Positions 55,701-64,000 of a DNA stretch of 64,000 bases are shown one piece after another; the stretch's first letter is position 1, and each line of letters begins with the position of its first letter. The notes under the pieces are model-generated. The model did no database searches, was not told the DNA's origin, and worked only from the letters and a program-made list of their open reading frames with translations. Both the position numbers and the translations under genes were made by a program. This DNA is from Aquimarina sp. BL5. Lineage in GTDB: Bacteria; Bacteroidota; Bacteroidia; Flavobacteriales; Flavobacteriaceae. The stretch spans positions 5,928,501 through 5,992,500 of the forward strand of contig NZ_CP031963.1 of the NCBI RefSeq assembly GCF_003443675.1, read 5' to 3'.

Positions 55701-58700
55701 CTCTATAAAACAAACGGTATACTTAGCGACAACGAAGCCAAATATTTATATGTAAAATTGCCAAAAGAAACAGAAGATATTTCTAATGAACAGTTTAGGG
55801 AAAAATATTTAGTGGGAATAGAAGGGAAACCAGTATACTTTCGATTTTTAATGAATATGACCAAATCAGCAGCTTCATCCAATAACAATAATAATTATGA
55901 CTATGTAACGGGGTATTTTGAAATTGATGGAGAAGCAGAAGTATTTAAAGTAAATAATGATGTTTACGCTGGAATACCGATGAAAAAAGTACTGTTAGAA
56001 GGAGGAATAGAAGGAAGAATCAGAAAAGTAAACCCTATTTCTAAGGCTGGCTGGTATTTTGGAAGACAATATCTTAATGGACTGATCTATGGACTTAATA
56101 TGGATCAACGATCAGAAAATTTAGAATCCATTGCCAAAAATTTAATAACCAGTGTTGCCGCAATGAAAGATTTAATAACTGGTCCTAATAAAAAACTTCG
56201 TAGCAACGAATATTTATGTGCGCAGCGTTTTATTCCTGCAAAATCTTGGATCCGTTTAGGATCGCCAGAGAATAAGTTAGGAGGCGGTGTCCGTGTAAAA
56301 CAATTGGTAATGAAAGACCAATGGAGTAAGATGGTAGACCCTACTATAAATGATAGTAATCAACTAAAATTATATAATAAGGAGTATGGGCAAACCTATA
56401 CTTATGAATTAGAAGACGGGAGTTCCAGTGGAGTTGCTACATATGAACCTAATCAGAGTAAGGAGAATCCATTTGTAGAACCTTTTTACAATAAAGCAGA
56501 ACGCTTAGTGGCTCCACGTGAAGTAAATTATGTGGAGAAGCCATTTGGAGAAGCATATTTCCCATCAGCTTCAGTAAATTATAGTAGAATAACGGTAAGT
56601 AATTTGCAACGTGATGGAATTAAAAAGCATGCAACAGGAAGAGTAGTTTCGGAATATTTTACTTCCAGAGATTATCCAACGAAAGTAGATTACACAGATA
56701 TTAGTGCTGATATGGTGACCAATCAAAATGACTTTTTAAAGAATATGTTGAAAGGTATTCTTGGAGCACCTATTAGTATGGAAACAAAATACACTCTCTC
56801 TCAAGGCTTTACGGTTCATACGAATGATATGAATGGTAAGATGAGATCTCAGAAAGTATATGCAGAAAATGGAGATGTTACAAGAACCCCTAATGCCGAA
56901 GAAAAACCAATTTCATCTGTGACGTATGTTTACAGCACAGAAGAGGGTGATGATACAAAGCTTAACAATAAATTACCAGTGATCCATAAAAATGGAGAAA
57001 TTAGTAATGATCGACAAATTGGGGTTGATTATGATGTGATTAATGATTTTAGGGAAAGTTATTCTAAATCTCAGACACTTGGCTTTAAAGGGAATATTGT
57101 AGTACTACAAATAGGGCCACTTCCTGTACCGGTACCTATGGTAGTTCCATCCAAAACAACAATAGAGAATGTTGCTCATGCAGCTATTACTACCAAAGCA
57201 ATTCATACAACTGCAGTATTAAAAGAAAAGATTGCAATGGATCTTGGGTCTAAAGTCTCTACAGTTAATGAAGCTTGGGATGCAGAAACAGGGCAAGTAT
57301 TATTGACTCGTACAGTGAATGAATTTGATGATGAATACTTTAATTTTAATTTCCCAGCATATTGGTCTTATGATGGGATGTCACAAGCTTCTAAGAATAT
57401 AGGGATAACAGGAACATTAATAAACTCAGGACAATTCTTTACAATCAATGATGCTAAAAAATATTTCACTTTAGGAGATGAAATCATAGCTTCTTATGGA
57501 TTTGATTATACAGAGCGCCTGTGGGTTGTTGGATTTGATAATGCAGGTAATGGAGTTCTTTTAATGGATCGAAACGGAGGTGTTGTGAATAAGTCTGATG
57601 GCGTAAATATTGATCAGCCTATTCAATTTAAAATCGTACGATCTGGACATCGCAATCAGCAAATGGCAAATATGGGGGCCATTACTATGATGAAAAACCC
57701 AATTAAAGATAGTAGCGGAAATTATGTAGAAAAAATAGATACAACTACTTTTTCTATGGATGCTAATACACCAGCTTCCGATAACTTACGAATTGTTAAT
57801 TCTAGTGCTGTTGCGTATAAAGATTTCTGGAACTGTCAGTGCGAAAGTCAATTACCTTTTATAGCAAAAGCTTTAGAAGATAAAACAGAACTAGAAGATG
57901 TGTCTCAAGAAGATTATCCTTTTGCGCCAGTACAGTTTAATCCGTACCTATATAATGCTAAAGGCGAGTGGAGAGCAGAACGATCTTTTGCATATTTAAC
58001 CGAAAGGACTGATGTAAATGAAGGGAACACATCTTCTGTAAATACTAGAAGAGAAGGATATTTTAAAGAATTTACCCCTTATTATGCAAAAACAACCGAA
58101 GGAGATTGGCAAAAATCTGACAATGCTGATAAAGATTGGACATTTGCTAGTCAAGTAACTCAATATGGTCCTTATGGAGTAGAATTAGAAAATAGAGATG
58201 CACTAAATAGATATTCATCTGCACAATATGGATATAATTTCACCTTACCTACTGCCGTAAGTTCTAATAGCCAATATCGGGATATGGGAATGGATAATTT
58301 TGAAGATTATGGATATCAGATTAATAGAGAACAATCAGGCCAGTTTGATTCTGAAGCTCACTTTAATTTTAAGAAAGCGGCAGATGACGACGGAAACCAA
58401 GGTATACGCATATCTGAAGAAATATCTCATACAGGAAGAACAAGTTTATTAGTGCCGGGTAATGAGAAGGCAGAATTGGTACGTCACCTGCAGGGAGAAC
58501 TAGAACCGGATACGGATTATGATGATGATGGTATTCTAAATCCAGATGATAAATGTCCTTATGATAAGGGTAGTAATATGGATTATGACGATGATGGTAT
58601 AGGCGATATATGTGATGATGATCCGGTGCCGATGATTACAATGGCTTCTATAACAGACGATAGAGTTGGAGTTGACTACAGAAGTACACATAATGGTGAT

Positions 58701-59141
58701 GGTAGGTATGAATATTGTTTAGCGAAAAGATCTCGTATTACAATACAGGGAAATCCAAATGATATAGTACCATTAGCTGTTTCTCTACTATATAATGACG
58801 ATAGAGGATGTGCAGCATTTGTAAATGGAGAAATTGCTGTTACCAATGAAGGTAATACGGTATATAAAGAACTAGAGGTACAATTAGATATTACGGGTAG
58901 GGCGATTATCAATTTTGATATTGCTGCCAGAAATAGGAAAAAACGTAGGAGGGATAATTATGCCAAGGCTGAATTATTTTTATTAAGCAAACAAGATGGA
59001 AGTCGAATTAGAGGGGATAAATACTCCGAAATTGTAATAGATGTCTTAGCGAATTTAATAAAATGCCCTGGAAACGTACCGGTCAATTATATAGATTATG
59101 ATGACTATACCTTAACCTGCGTGACCCCTTGTAGACTTTAG
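52734..59141 (+). CDS. Giant SpvB/RHS-like secreted protein with TSP3 repeats
   Basis: This 2135-residue protein has a hydrophobic signal-like N-terminus (about 8-34). The Bacteroidota SpvB/RHS-like opening comes next: PEFNSFTPIGTSDMVNLSSG, NYNIPIMDVGGYPLNLAYDSG, SWTGLGWNLNIG. Conserved mid-protein features include DYNMKSYDIWGNYKPN and SYASAWTLTSIDLPSGG. Near residues 1925-1965 two calcium-type TSP3 repeats occur (DYDDDGILNPDDKCP, DYDDDGIGDICDDD). The C-terminus is a separate beta domain with several Cys and has no RHS core, toxin or T9SS sorting motif. It probably forms a large shell- or fibre-like surface structure; the partner gene begins 35 bp downstream. Confidence 0.82.
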   Translation: MINTIRKSRVTKVIASYLAIQMIIQMAQPMQLFALTSGPSQPEFNSFTPIGTSDMVNLSSGNFNYNIPIMDVGGYPLNLAYDSGVTMDQEASWTGLGWNLNIGQINRQVRGIPDDFKGDLMEYENNMKPNVTVGIHTALDPQVFGIEKPDGVAKPPKPSPDEDPVPTISIGMGINYNNYTGISFKPSFGLNFQLTDNVKVGFEASSSATDGATIAPNVSAKGGSKSIFKGAVGGTLNAGVSYNSNRGLTSFNMSASIDTKPFKVGENTKGKDAENSFSTSGSGSISFTNPTWTPRKRTAFTDINGTVAVSVGGDIWGLDGEFELSAMGSVQKIKDPIRTEKAYGYEFTGFAETNDILDYNREKEQLIGKNTLALPTTTYTYDLYSVQGQGAGGMFRPFRSQVGQINDEFIQDESDSFSLGVEIEPGTGQHVGVNFTTAPSESHTGIWNTKALKHFKQEREDTRKGDEKLDYEPVYFKYIGEPRVDADQQLFTDLGGYDPVMFKIGGSKKSFNKYADNQFLKKTYNADLTQGEYAPLPSFSSKFKRQTRDVRNQNVQKLTKKELKGFYKKEYYNQRVNTNAAAHHTAEIRVQNADGSTYVFGETAYNKVKEEVTFTTDSNTYNCATGLVTYNQGENSTGNSSGIDNFFSGTKTPAYAHTYLLSSVLSSDYEDLSGDGPTDDDLGAYTNFIYTNKEDAYKWRVPYSKAPRQASYDAGLNTSRSDQKGNYIYGEKEIKYIDKIVTKTHVAIFELSPRKDARGAAGKDGGIPSSGSQQMYKINKIRLYSKPEAIAANILDNDTENDLPITAIKTAHFVYDYSQCKNIENNHGETPDEPHELSNQGGKLTLQKVYFTYRESEMGKYTPYTFNYGTGEYVDGKWVQDTKSNPDYNMKSYDIWGNYKPNIDGGCSTIDPITAPEFPYVQQEDQPLQNSYASAWTLTSIDLPSGGRMEMEYETDDYQYVQDRKAMQMFKVVGAGENATSSDPESNHKLYKTNGILSDNEAKYLYVKLPKETEDISNEQFREKYLVGIEGKPVYFRFLMNMTKSAASSNNNNNYDYVTGYFEIDGEAEVFKVNNDVYAGIPMKKVLLEGGIEGRIRKVNPISKAGWYFGRQYLNGLIYGLNMDQRSENLESIAKNLITSVAAMKDLITGPNKKLRSNEYLCAQRFIPAKSWIRLGSPENKLGGGVRVKQLVMKDQWSKMVDPTINDSNQLKLYNKEYGQTYTYELEDGSSSGVATYEPNQSKENPFVEPFYNKAERLVAPREVNYVEKPFGEAYFPSASVNYSRITVSNLQRDGIKKHATGRVVSEYFTSRDYPTKVDYTDISADMVTNQNDFLKNMLKGILGAPISMETKYTLSQGFTVHTNDMNGKMRSQKVYAENGDVTRTPNAEEKPISSVTYVYSTEEGDDTKLNNKLPVIHKNGEISNDRQIGVDYDVINDFRESYSKSQTLGFKGNIVVLQIGPLPVPVPMVVPSKTTIENVAHAAITTKAIHTTAVLKEKIAMDLGSKVSTVNEAWDAETGQVLLTRTVNEFDDEYFNFNFPAYWSYDGMSQASKNIGITGTLINSGQFFTINDAKKYFTLGDEIIASYGFDYTERLWVVGFDNAGNGVLLMDRNGGVVNKSDGVNIDQPIQFKIVRSGHRNQQMANMGAITMMKNPIKDSSGNYVEKIDTTTFSMDANTPASDNLRIVNSSAVAYKDFWNCQCESQLPFIAKALEDKTELEDVSQEDYPFAPVQFNPYLYNAKGEWRAERSFAYLTERTDVNEGNTSSVNTRREGYFKEFTPYYAKTTEGDWQKSDNADKDWTFASQVTQYGPYGVELENRDALNRYSSAQYGYNFTLPTAVSSNSQYRDMGMDNFEDYGYQINREQSGQFDSEAHFNFKKAADDDGNQGIRISEEISHTGRTSLLVPGNEKAELVRHLQGELEPDTDYDDDGILNPDDKCPYDKGSNMDYDDDGIGDICDDDPVPMITMASITDDRVGVDYRSTHNGDGRYEYCLAKRSRITIQGNPNDIVPLAVSLLYNDDRGCAAFVNGEIAVTNEGNTVYKELEVQLDITGRAIINFDIAARNRKKRRRDNYAKAELFLLSKQDGSRIRGDKYSEIVIDVLANLIKCPGNVPVNYIDYDDYTLTCVTPCRL

Positions 59142-59176
59142 ACTGCTGACTCAATTATAAAAAATAAAGTAGATAC

Positions 59177-62100
59177 ATGAAAAATCTAACATATATACAA
59201 ACAGTACTAATAAAACATTCTTTGATAGTGCTGTTCACAATCTTCTACGGTACCCAGTTATTAGCACAAGTATCTCCACAAGAACGTCAAGCGTTAATTG
59301 ATTTGTATAATGCTACGGATGGTGATAATTGGACCAGTACTATCAATGGAACAAATCCTTGGTTGGTAAATGATGCTAGTTCGTTGGTGAATACTTGGGG
59401 AGGTGTAACCGTAGAAGATAATAAGGTTATAGGAATATATCTTTTTGGAGGTGGAGTTGCGGGACAATTACCAAACTCTATAGGAGATTTAGTGCATTTA
59501 AGATCATTGGTTATTACAAGAAGTGGTGGGTTAACTGGAGGGATTCCATCTACTATTGGTAATTTAACACAATTAGAATCCATTAATTTAAGTTCCAATC
59601 AATTAACAGAACCGATTCCAGTTGAACTAGGAAATTTGACAAAGCTTACTGGCATAAATTTATATAGAAATCGAATTACGGGAACGATTCCTTCCTCACT
59701 GGGTAATCTGATTAATCTAATAGGTTTAACACTTGGAGAGAATGCTTTATCAGGTTCAATACCATCAGAATTAGGTAATTTAACAAATTTAACTGGTTTA
59801 AATCTATTTCAAAATCAACTTACTGGAACCATCCCTTCTTCAATTGGTAATCTTACAAATCTAACTTCCTTAGCGCTTGCTCGTAATGGTCTTACAGGAG
59901 GAATACCTATTAGTATTGTTAATTTAACAAAAATAACAGGGTTGGATTTAAGTTCTAATAAGCTTTCTGATCCCATTCCTCCTGAACTAGGAAACATGAC
60001 GAATTTAACAGGTCTTAATTTATATAGAAATAGAATTACGGGATCCATTCCTAAAGAGCTAGCAAATCTTACTAACTTGGTTGGTTTAACCTTAGGTGAA
60101 AATGCCTTAACCGGTTCTATACCTCCAGAATTGGGTAGTTTAACAAATCTTACTGGCTTAAATTTATTTCAAAATCAGCTTACAGGTTCTATTCCACCAG
60201 AATTAGGAAATTTACAAAACTTAGTGGGCTTAACGTTAGGTAGAAATAGTTTGACAGGGCCAATCCCTGCAGCTTTAGGAAATCTTACGAATCTTGAAAG
60301 CCTTGATTTAGGAACTAATAGACTAACAAGTATAGCTCCAGAATTAGGAAATCTAACCAAACTAAAAAGTCTGATACTTTATATCAATCAGATTACTAGC
60401 CCAATCCCTTCTGAAATAGGAAATCTTACCAATTTAGAAACCTTTACCGTAGAAAGAAATGCTATAACGGGTTCTATACCTTCCGAATTAGGAAATTTAA
60501 AAAAGTTAAAGTCCTTAAGTTTTAGCAGAAACCAACTAACTGGATCCATTCCAGAAAGTATAGGACAGCTAACAGATCTGCAAGGCTTAGGAGTTTCTTA
60601 TAATAATCTTTCAGGTAAAGTTCCTTCTGGTTTAGCCACTATTGTTTCCAATGGTGTTTTAAAGGGATTAGGGTTGGAAAGAAATAAATTTGTTTTCAGT
60701 GATTTCGAAGCAGAATTTCAGACATATAGAAATGATTTAACGAACTTTAATTATTTATTACAAGATAAAGTAGACGAGGTAGAAACACTTTCAGTATCTC
60801 AGAATGAAAGTATTACTTTAACTAGTTTGGCATTAACCAGCCCAAATAATAGTTATCAGTGGTTTAAAAATAATGTTGCCATTCCAGGAGCTACCAATAA
60901 AGATCTAGTAATTGCTAATGCCACAGATTCAGACGCAGGTGTATATCATTTTACAGCCACTAATAGCATAATAACAGATCTTACACTAACACGTAATTCT
61001 ATCACAGTAGAGATAGGTTGCGGAGTATCTGCTTCAGAGAAACAAGCATTAATAGATTTATATAATAGTACCGATGGAGTAAATTGGCGTTATAGTACTA
61101 ATTGGTTAACAGACGCTCCAGTTTGTGATTGGTATGGCGTTACTGTTAGTAACGGAAAAGTAACAAAACTAAGTCTAGCACTTAATGGAGTGGCGGGCCC
61201 ATTACCTAATAATTTTAGTGATTTAATTCATTTAGAAAGTGTCACTTTTGAGAGAAATGCACTTACTGGTACGATTCCTTCTTCTATAGGTAATATGACC
61301 AACCTTACCTTTTTACATTTAGGTTCCAACCAATTAACAGGAGAGATCCCGGCATCAATCGGTAATCTTACTAACTTAACCGCTTTAAGTTTATATAGAA
61401 ATGGCTTGACAGGTTCAATTCCTTCGGAATTAGGAAATCTTACCAATTTAGAAACCCTTCATTTGTTTAGTAATGGACTTACAGGAGTGATTCCAGCTTC
61501 TTTTGGTAATCTTACTAAGTTAAAAATCCTTATGTTATATATTAATAGGCTCGAGGGACCATTACCAAGCGAATTAGGTAATTTATCTGCGCTTGAAAAC
61601 TTAAGCTTTGAGCGAAATGTTATAACTGGACCGATCCCAACTTCTTTTGGAAATTTAATTTCTTTAAAGGAGTTAAACCTTGGGAATAATCAATTAAGTG
61701 GAAGTATACCGTCTGAATTAGGTAATTTATCTAGTCTTATAGGGTTAAGATTATTTTGGAATAGATTAGAAGGAGAAATTCCTTCAGAGCTTTCGAATAT
61801 TTCTAACTTAGAAATTATTAGTTTAACCAGAAATTTATTAAGTGGAGAAATTCCATCATCTTTAGGTGCTATTACAAGCCTAAAGTTATTGGATGTTAGT
61901 ATTAATAATATCACAGGTACAGTTCCAGCCTCTATTGGTCAATTAACAAACTTAAATCATTTAGGACTAACACAGAACAAACTTTCAGGAAGAATACCAC
62001 CAGAATTAAGGGCATTAGCTACTTCAGATGTTCTTAATGTACTAGGGCTTCAACAAAATAATTTTGTGTTTAGCGATTTTGAAACAGAATTTCAGACGTA

Positions 62101-64000
62101 TCAAAATGATTTAACGACTTTTAATTACTTATTACAAGATAAAGTAGACGAGGTAGAAACACTTTCAGTATCTCAAAATGAAAGTATTACCTTATCAAGC
62201 ACTGCATTAACCAGCCCAAATAATAGTTATCAGTGGTTTAAAAATAATGTTGCCATTCCAGGAGCTACAAATAAAGATCTAGTAATTGCTAATGCTACAG
62301 ATTCGGACGCAGGTGTATATCATTTTACAGCCACTAATAGCATAATAACAGATCTTACACTAACACGTAATTCTATCACAGTAGAGATAGGTTGTGGAGT
62401 ATCTGCTTCAGAGAAACAAGCATTAATAGATTTATATAATAGTACCGATGGAGTAAATTGGCGTTATAGTACTAATTGGTTAACAGACGCTCCAGTTTGT
62501 GATTGGTATGGCGTTACTGTTAGTAACGGGAAAGTGACAAAACTAAGTCTAGCACTTAATGGAGTAGCGGGTCCATTACCTAATAATTTTAGTGATTTAA
62601 TTCATTTAGAAAGTGTCACTTTCGAGAGAAATGCACTTACTGGTGCGATTCCTTCTTCTATAGGTAATATGACCAATCTTACCTTTTTACATTTAGGTTC
62701 CAACCAATTAACAGGAGAGATCCCGACATCAATCGGTAATCTTACTAACTTAACCGCTTTAAGTTTATATAGAAATGGCTTGACAGGTTCAATTCCTTCG
62801 GAATTAGGAAATCTTACCAATTTAGAAACCCTTCATTTGTTTAGTAATGGACTTACAGGAGTGATTCCAGCTTCTTTTGGTAATCTTACTAAGTTAAAAA
62901 TCCTTATGTTATATATTAATAGGCTCGAGGGACCATTACCAAGCGAATTAGGTAATTTATCTGCGCTTGAAAACTTAAGCTTTGAGCGAAATGTTATAAC
63001 TGGACCGATCCCAACTTCTTTTGGAAATTTAATTTCTTTAAAGGAGTTAAACCTTGGGAATAATCAATTAAGTGGAAGTATACCGTCTGAATTAGGTAAT
63101 TTATCTAGTCTTATAGGGTTAAGATTATTTTGGAATAGATTAGAAGGAGAAATTCCTTCAGAGCTTTCGAATATTTCTAACTTAGAAATTATTAGTTTAA
63201 CCAGAAACTTGTTAACTGGAGAAATCCCATCATCTTTAGGTACTATTACAAGCCTAAAGTTATTAGATGTTAGTATTAATAATATCACAGGTACAGTTCC
63301 AGCCTCCATTGGTCAATTAACAAACTTAAATCATTTAGGACTAACACAGAACAAACTTTCAGGAAGAATACCACCAGAATTAGAGTCATTAACTACTTCA
63401 GATGTTCTTAATGTACTAGGGCTTCAACAAAATAATTTTGTGTTTAGCGATTTCGAAACAGAATTTCAGACATATAAAAACGATTTAACGACTTTTAATT
63501 ACTTATTACAAGATAAAGTAGACGAGGTAGAAACACTTTCGGTTACAGAAAATGGCACGATTACATTAACAAGCACAGCATTAACGAGTCCTAACAATAG
63601 CTACCAATGGTATAGGGATGGAGTTTTAATTCCAGGAGCAATCAACAAAGATTTAGTAATTACTAATGCTAAAGAATCTGATGCTGGAATATATCACTTT
63701 ACAGCTACTAATAGTATAGTTACTGATCTTACTTTAGAGCGCAATCCGATAACATTAACAGTAGAAGAAAATATCTGCGGAGTTTCTGAATCAGAAAAGC
63801 AGGCATTATTAGATCTGTATAACGCTACCAATGGAGATAGTTGGAGTAATACATTAGCTAGTAATAAGCCTTGGGATGAAAATATATCTGTTTGCGACTG
63901 GTATGGAGTAACGGTTGTAGATGGTAAGGTAGTAGGGTTAAATTTGGAAAATAATGTAGTTAGTGGTACTATTCCTTCTTCGATTAGTAATTTGATATAC
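59177..64000 (+). CDS. Giant leucine-rich-repeat / Ig-like protein, 3' end outside window
   Basis: The frame is open for 1608 codons to the window edge. A signal peptide (about 1-31, LLAQ) is followed by the LRR cap ERQALIDLYNATDGDNWT. Plant-type 24-residue LRRs come next (LTGLNLFQNQLTGTIPSSIGNL pattern), then FSDFEAEFQTY and an Ig-like domain (SYQWFKNNVAIPGATNKDL ... DAGVYHF). This cap-LRR-Ig order repeats, with new caps at about 61020, 62394 and 63775, so at least four modules exist. Modules 2 and 3 are almost identical over 1374 bp. In related Bacteroidota proteins such LRRs can precede RHS regions; the unseen C-terminus could do the same (inference). Confidence 0.85.
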   Translation, partial: MKNLTYIQTVLIKHSLIVLFTIFYGTQLLAQVSPQERQALIDLYNATDGDNWTSTINGTNPWLVNDASSLVNTWGGVTVEDNKVIGIYLFGGGVAGQLPNSIGDLVHLRSLVITRSGGLTGGIPSTIGNLTQLESINLSSNQLTEPIPVELGNLTKLTGINLYRNRITGTIPSSLGNLINLIGLTLGENALSGSIPSELGNLTNLTGLNLFQNQLTGTIPSSIGNLTNLTSLALARNGLTGGIPISIVNLTKITGLDLSSNKLSDPIPPELGNMTNLTGLNLYRNRITGSIPKELANLTNLVGLTLGENALTGSIPPELGSLTNLTGLNLFQNQLTGSIPPELGNLQNLVGLTLGRNSLTGPIPAALGNLTNLESLDLGTNRLTSIAPELGNLTKLKSLILYINQITSPIPSEIGNLTNLETFTVERNAITGSIPSELGNLKKLKSLSFSRNQLTGSIPESIGQLTDLQGLGVSYNNLSGKVPSGLATIVSNGVLKGLGLERNKFVFSDFEAEFQTYRNDLTNFNYLLQDKVDEVETLSVSQNESITLTSLALTSPNNSYQWFKNNVAIPGATNKDLVIANATDSDAGVYHFTATNSIITDLTLTRNSITVEIGCGVSASEKQALIDLYNSTDGVNWRYSTNWLTDAPVCDWYGVTVSNGKVTKLSLALNGVAGPLPNNFSDLIHLESVTFERNALTGTIPSSIGNMTNLTFLHLGSNQLTGEIPASIGNLTNLTALSLYRNGLTGSIPSELGNLTNLETLHLFSNGLTGVIPASFGNLTKLKILMLYINRLEGPLPSELGNLSALENLSFERNVITGPIPTSFGNLISLKELNLGNNQLSGSIPSELGNLSSLIGLRLFWNRLEGEIPSELSNISNLEIISLTRNLLSGEIPSSLGAITSLKLLDVSINNITGTVPASIGQLTNLNHLGLTQNKLSGRIPPELRALATSDVLNVLGLQQNNFVFSDFETEFQTYQNDLTTFNYLLQDKVDEVETLSVSQNESITLSSTALTSPNNSYQWFKNNVAIPGATNKDLVIANATDSDAGVYHFTATNSIITDLTLTRNSITVEIGCGVSASEKQALIDLYNSTDGVNWRYSTNWLTDAPVCDWYGVTVSNGKVTKLSLALNGVAGPLPNNFSDLIHLESVTFERNALTGAIPSSIGNMTNLTFLHLGSNQLTGEIPTSIGNLTNLTALSLYRNGLTGSIPSELGNLTNLETLHLFSNGLTGVIPASFGNLTKLKILMLYINRLEGPLPSELGNLSALENLSFERNVITGPIPTSFGNLISLKELNLGNNQLSGSIPSELGNLSSLIGLRLFWNRLEGEIPSELSNISNLEIISLTRNLLTGEIPSSLGTITSLKLLDVSINNITGTVPASIGQLTNLNHLGLTQNKLSGRIPPELESLTTSDVLNVLGLQQNNFVFSDFETEFQTYKNDLTTFNYLLQDKVDEVETLSVTENGTITLTSTALTSPNNSYQWYRDGVLIPGAINKDLVITNAKESDAGIYHFTATNSIVTDLTLERNPITLTVEENICGVSESEKQALLDLYNATNGDSWSNTLASNKPWDENISVCDWYGVTVVDGKVVGLNLENNVVSGTIPSSISNLIY
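60781..63528 (+). repeat. Near-perfect 1374-bp tandem duplication (2 units) in the LRR gene
   Basis: Unit one is 60781-62154 and unit two 62155-63528. The same words recur at exactly 1374 bp (458 codons): the Ig start at 60781/62155/63529 and the cap at 61047/62421. Bases 61353-61833 equal 62727-63207 without mismatch, and 61021-61320 versus 62395-62694 shows 8 mismatches by eye. A third, more diverged partial copy continues past 63529, with a 9-bp insertion before its cap. Confidence 0.95.

Noticed and set aside
52734..59141. RHS polymorphic toxin
   Set aside because: No RHS YD-repeats, core domain or toxin/immunity pair is visible; only the SpvB-like part is present.
59287..63309. Several minus-strand open frames of 60-100 codons across the LRR gene
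   Set aside because: They repeat with the LRR unit, are rich in Pro/Leu as the complement of the LRR codons, and lie opposite a clear coding gene.

Overview
The window looks like a chromosomal segment of a marine Flavobacteriaceae bacterium (Bacteroidota). The signs are very AT-rich DNA, Bacteroidota-type -7 boxes (TAnnTTTG), two proteins with type 9 secretion (T9SS) type A sorting domains, and several families typical of the class: DUF4159, the THUMP-like methyltransferase, SpvB/RHS-like giant proteins and MCE next to an AmiC-like amidase. An Aquimarina-like genus is a guess from overall feel, not something the sequence proves. I saw no rRNA, tRNA, CRISPR array, IS element or prophage.

Layout. 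1-2.1 kb: the end of a sensor kinase overlapping a NarL-type response regulator, then YtxH and a small exported protein. 2.1-6.4 kb (mostly minus): THUMP-like methyltransferase, GrpB-family protein, AI-2E permease, TrmH-family methyltransferase and DUF4159, with two short repeats that supply gene stop codons. 6.4-13.9 kb (plus): DUF1223, a DUF4832-type T9SS cargo, a DUF885 metallopeptidase, a SnoaL-like protein, a DJ-1/PfpI protein, a CDP-alcohol phosphatidyltransferase and a probable acetyltransferase. 13.9-18.3 kb (minus): a lamin-tail T9SS cargo, rsmE and tsaD. 18.4-24.2 kb: tamB-pfkA-mgsA. 24.2-28.1 kb (minus): a transglutaminase-like protein, ridA and lptD. 28.3-37.7 kb (plus): amidase, MCE protein, a split Hdr/GlpC-like Fe-S oxidoreductase with a HAD phosphatase between its halves, a GH3/beta-lactamase fusion and an aldo/keto reductase.

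38.1-49.5 kb is the most distinctive region. It is a tightly packed 13-gene operon for a type II secretion / type IV pilus-like machine: a MORN-repeat leader, a membrane-anchored beta-helix protein in the GspK/PilX position, two minor prepilins, GspF, a major prepilin with its own likely promoter, a peptidase-only prepilin peptidase, one GspE-type ATPase, a secretin, a PilM-PilN (GspL-like) fusion, a PilO-like protein, an FN3 lipoprotein and a PilP/GspC-like protein. A strong terminator closes it. No retraction ATPase (PilT) is present in the window.

49.9-64 kb holds a cassette of surface or exported proteins: an OmpH-like protein, a YadA-head-repeat/coiled-coil protein, a lipoprotein, a 2135-residue SpvB/RHS-like protein with thrombospondin type 3 repeats, and a giant leucine-rich-repeat/Ig-like protein that runs off the window. 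The LRR gene carries an almost perfect 1374-bp tandem duplication. Whether the pilus-like machine acts on this cassette cannot be told from sequence; only adjacency suggests it.
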